NCBI GenBank assembly: GCA_050122535.1
Contig: JASFIT010000234.1
Span: 1 to 7,385 of the forward strand
Direction: 5' to 3'
DNA length: 7,385 bases
Source of the DNA: JASFEQ01 sp050122535
GTDB lineage: Bacteria > Desulfobacterota > DSM-4660 > Desulfatiglandales > HGW-15
The notes under the pieces are model-generated. The model was not told the DNA's origin. It saw only the letters and a list, made by a program, of their open reading frames with translations, and searched no databases. A program made the translations under genes and the position numbers. This document shows positions 6,699 through 7,385 of the stretch, piece after piece (position 1 is the first letter of the stretch; the number at the start of each line of letters is the position of its first letter).

Positions 6699-6821
6699 AG
6701 GAGAGTACCCACAACGAAGTGCCCCGCCGTCGCCTGTTCGCGTAGAGTACTTAAGCATGGCCAAGCAGTATTAGATGACCAGCTAGAAGGGGTTGCCCAG
6801 AAATGGCTATGGCGGGCAGGC

Positions 6822-6855
6822 TAAAGTGAGCTAAAGTCTTTAAAGTGACTAAAGT
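6822..6855. repeat. Phased TAAAGT array (four units)
   Basis: The hexamer TAAAGT occurs at 6822-6827, 6832-6837, 6841-6846 and 6850-6855. Steps of 10, 9 and 9 nt place the units on nearly the same helical face. Three of the four are preceded by C, and three are followed by G. It sits 124-157 bp upstream of the CBS-ACT start and about 40 bp from the composite repeat element. It could be an array of protein-binding sites or part of a dispersed repeat; the sequence alone does not decide. Confidence 0.6.
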
Positions 6856-6912
6856 GCCCTGTAGAAGATGGCATAATTGGGCGCAAAAATATGAGCTGTC
6901 ATTGCGAGTCCT

Positions 6913-6991
6913 TCGAATTCCTCAGGATAAACTCCGCGAAGCCGTTCGGCCTGGAGTTTCTCGACTCTACTCGAAACCCTGAGTTCATCGA
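6913..6991. repeat. Inverted repeat nested in the left arm (first)
   Basis: The outer arms 6913-6926 and 6978-6991 pair at 10 of 14 positions (TCGA and CTCAGG matched by CCTGAG and TCGA). Inside, AAACTCC (6929-6935) pairs with GGAGTTT (6953-6959), and the tip holds GCC-GTTC-GGC (6941-6950). It separates TGTCATTGCGAG from the rest of the left arm and so looks like an insertion into it. Confidence 0.55.
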
Positions 6992-7043
6992 CCCTTCGAC
7001 GTAGCTCAGGATCGATGCTGAGCAAAGCCGAAGCATCGAAGGG
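6992..7043. repeat. Inverted repeat nested in the left arm (second)
   Basis: CCCTTCGA (6992-6999) pairs with TCGAAGGG (7036-7043), and GCTCAG (7004-7009) pairs with CTGAGC (7018-7023) around an 8-nt loop. It directly abuts the preceding inverted repeat and uses related words (TTCGA, CTCAGGAT). The two probably belong to one dispersed repeat family that is common in intergenic DNA. Confidence 0.6.
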
Positions 7044-7080
7044 CTCACTGCTGAAAGGCTCGCGGCCGAGAGGCAATCTC

Positions 7081-7124
7081 TCAAAATCCCCCCCGACCCC
7101 CCTTTGCAAAAGGGGGGCAAAAAC
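7081..7124. repeat. C/G-run hairpin at the centre of the composite element
   Basis: A run of seven C (7088-7094) is followed by CCCCCCTTT (7097-7105), GC, then AAAAGGGGGG (7108-7117). The second C run can pair with the G run through a near-perfect palindrome (7097-7117). The block lies exactly between GGCAATCTC and GAGATTGCC, as if it occupies the turn of a larger palindrome. Similar C-run/G-run hairpins are dispersed in many bacterial genomes. Confidence 0.6.
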
Positions 7125-7231
7125 GAGATTGCCGCGTCGCCTTTGGCTCCTCGCAATGACATTATTGAGGTGCCTAATTTCCTTACCCAGTATTGGAATT
7201 AAGCACGGATTCTTTTTAATCCATTATTTCT

Positions 7232-7251
7232 CCCATATCAATGGGTTTTTT
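7232..7251 (+). terminator. Weak intrinsic-terminator-like hairpin
   Basis: CCCAT (7232-7236) pairs with ATGGG (7241-7245) around a 4-nt loop, followed by six T (7246-7251). The stem is short, and no + strand gene ends nearby, so a role as terminator is doubtful. Another small hairpin, GGATT (7207-7211)/AATCC (7218-7222), precedes it. Confidence 0.3.
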
Positions 7252-7270
7252 AAGGGGTCAGTAGTTTGTA

Positions 7271-7286
7271 GTCCGTTGTCCGTTGT
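7271..7286. repeat. Heptamer tandem repeat GTCCGTT
   Basis: GTCCGTT is repeated twice in tandem (7271-7277 and 7278-7284) and followed by GT. It is preceded by a degenerate relative, GTAGTTTGTA, at 7261-7270. It resembles the short tandem heptamer repeats found between genes in several bacterial groups. Only two perfect units are present. Confidence 0.45.
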
Positions 7287-7348
7287 GGGGATTTGAGATG
7301 CCTAACAACTTGAGTTTCCCTCCCTTGAGCGGCCGCCTCGTAATTTGT

Positions 7349-7378
7349 CATCCCGGCCAAATTTCGCGGAGCGGGATG
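7349..7378. repeat. Inverted repeat at right edge
   Basis: CATCCCG (7349-7355) pairs with CGGGATG (7372-7378) across a 16-nt loop. It begins with a GTCATCCCG word that resembles common dispersed intergenic repeats. The element may continue beyond the window. Confidence 0.45.
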
Positions 7379-7385
7379 CGAGCCG

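Larger units (their letters stand above)
6897..7161. repeat. Composite repeat element bounded by 12-bp inverted repeats
   Basis: TGTCATTGCGAG (6897-6908) and CTCGCAATGACA (7150-7161) are perfect inverted repeats. A second inverted pair further in, GGCAATCTC (7072-7080) and GAGATTGCC (7125-7133), belongs to the same arms. The right arm (7125-7161) is compact at 37 bp, while the left arm is split by about 160 bp holding two other inverted repeats. The centre (7081-7124) carries a C/G-run hairpin. The TCATTGCGAG...GGCAATCTC type of sequence is, from general knowledge, a dispersed intergenic repeat in many bacterial genomes. There is no transposase and no clear target-site duplication. Confidence 0.75.
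7165..7305. repeat. Imperfect direct-repeat pair spanning 141 bp
   Basis: TTGAGGTGCCTAA (7165-7177) and TTGAGATGCCTAA (7293-7305) match at 12 of 13 positions in the same orientation. They enclose 115 bp that include an AT-rich stretch, two small hairpins and a heptamer repeat. They may mark a duplicated segment or flank an inserted one. Confidence 0.45.
6699..7385. other. Gene-free, repeat-rich region to right edge
   Basis: No convincing gene is present. The open frames of 60-90 codons on both strands run straight through inverted repeats and G/C-run hairpins, lack ribosome binding sites, and give peptides dominated by the repeats (for example LPRRLWLLAMT or LPPFCKGGSGG). The content is listed in separate entries: a phased TAAAGT array, a 265-bp composite inverted-repeat element, a terminator-like hairpin, a heptamer repeat, an imperfect direct-repeat pair and an edge inverted repeat. 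The CBS-ACT promoter should lie at the left end, but I could not identify it. Confidence 0.75.

Noticed and set aside
6897..7161. A CRISPR array or an insertion sequence
   Set aside because: There are no regularly spaced direct repeats with unique spacers, no transposase frame and no clear target-site duplication. The structure is made of inverted repeats only.
6849..7296. Open frames of 86-93 codons on both strands over the repeat region
   Set aside because: They run through palindromic and homopolymer repeats, lack ribosome binding sites, overlap each other on both strands, and yield peptides that are translations of dispersed repeats.

Overview
The window looks like a piece of a Gram-negative, probably anaerobic bacterial chromosome, most plausibly Desulfobacterota (former Deltaproteobacteria). 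This is inferred from gene content: an AsmA-family protein and a lipoprotein imply an outer membrane; a ferritin-like diiron protein beside a rubredoxin-reductase-type flavoprotein is a typical oxygen-defence pairing of anaerobes; and a CBS-CBS-ACT protein of this form is common in sulfate reducers and syntrophs. No rRNA, tRNA, CRISPR array, transposase or phage gene was seen.

Layout. (1) Positions 1-4065, + strand: three envelope genes in series. They are the 3' part of a MscS-type mechanosensitive channel (its frame is open at the left edge), a complete 697-residue AsmA-family protein, and a 210-residue glycine-zipper lipoprotein. A strong 33-nt hairpin lies between the last two. (2) Positions 4077-6063: a 153-residue four-helix diiron protein on the - strand and a 401-residue FAD/NAD(P)H oxidoreductase on the + strand, divergent from a 319-nt intergenic region. 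A recognisable promoter for the diiron gene lies in that region. (3) Positions 6015-6698, - strand: a 227-residue CBS-CBS-ACT protein whose last 16 codons overlap the flavoprotein's 3' end in antiparallel orientation. (4) Positions 6699-7385: no credible gene. This stretch is packed with repeats: a phased TAAAGT array, a 265-bp composite element bounded by perfect 12-bp inverted repeats with other hairpin repeats apparently nested in it, a heptamer repeat, a 13-bp imperfect direct-repeat pair, and the start of another inverted repeat at the right edge.

How the genes may work together. The first block is about the envelope: turgor release, inner-to-outer membrane lipid or protein homeostasis, and an outer-membrane lipoprotein. 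The second block can be read as a peroxide/oxygen reduction pair: NAD(P)H to flavoprotein to a carrier (probably a rubredoxin encoded elsewhere) to the diiron protein. The CBS-ACT protein is a likely ligand-sensing regulator with no identifiable target here.

I did not find a convincing new multi-gene system. The least ordinary part is the repeat mosaic at the right end. The nested architecture is directly visible; whether it is mobile or regulatory is not.
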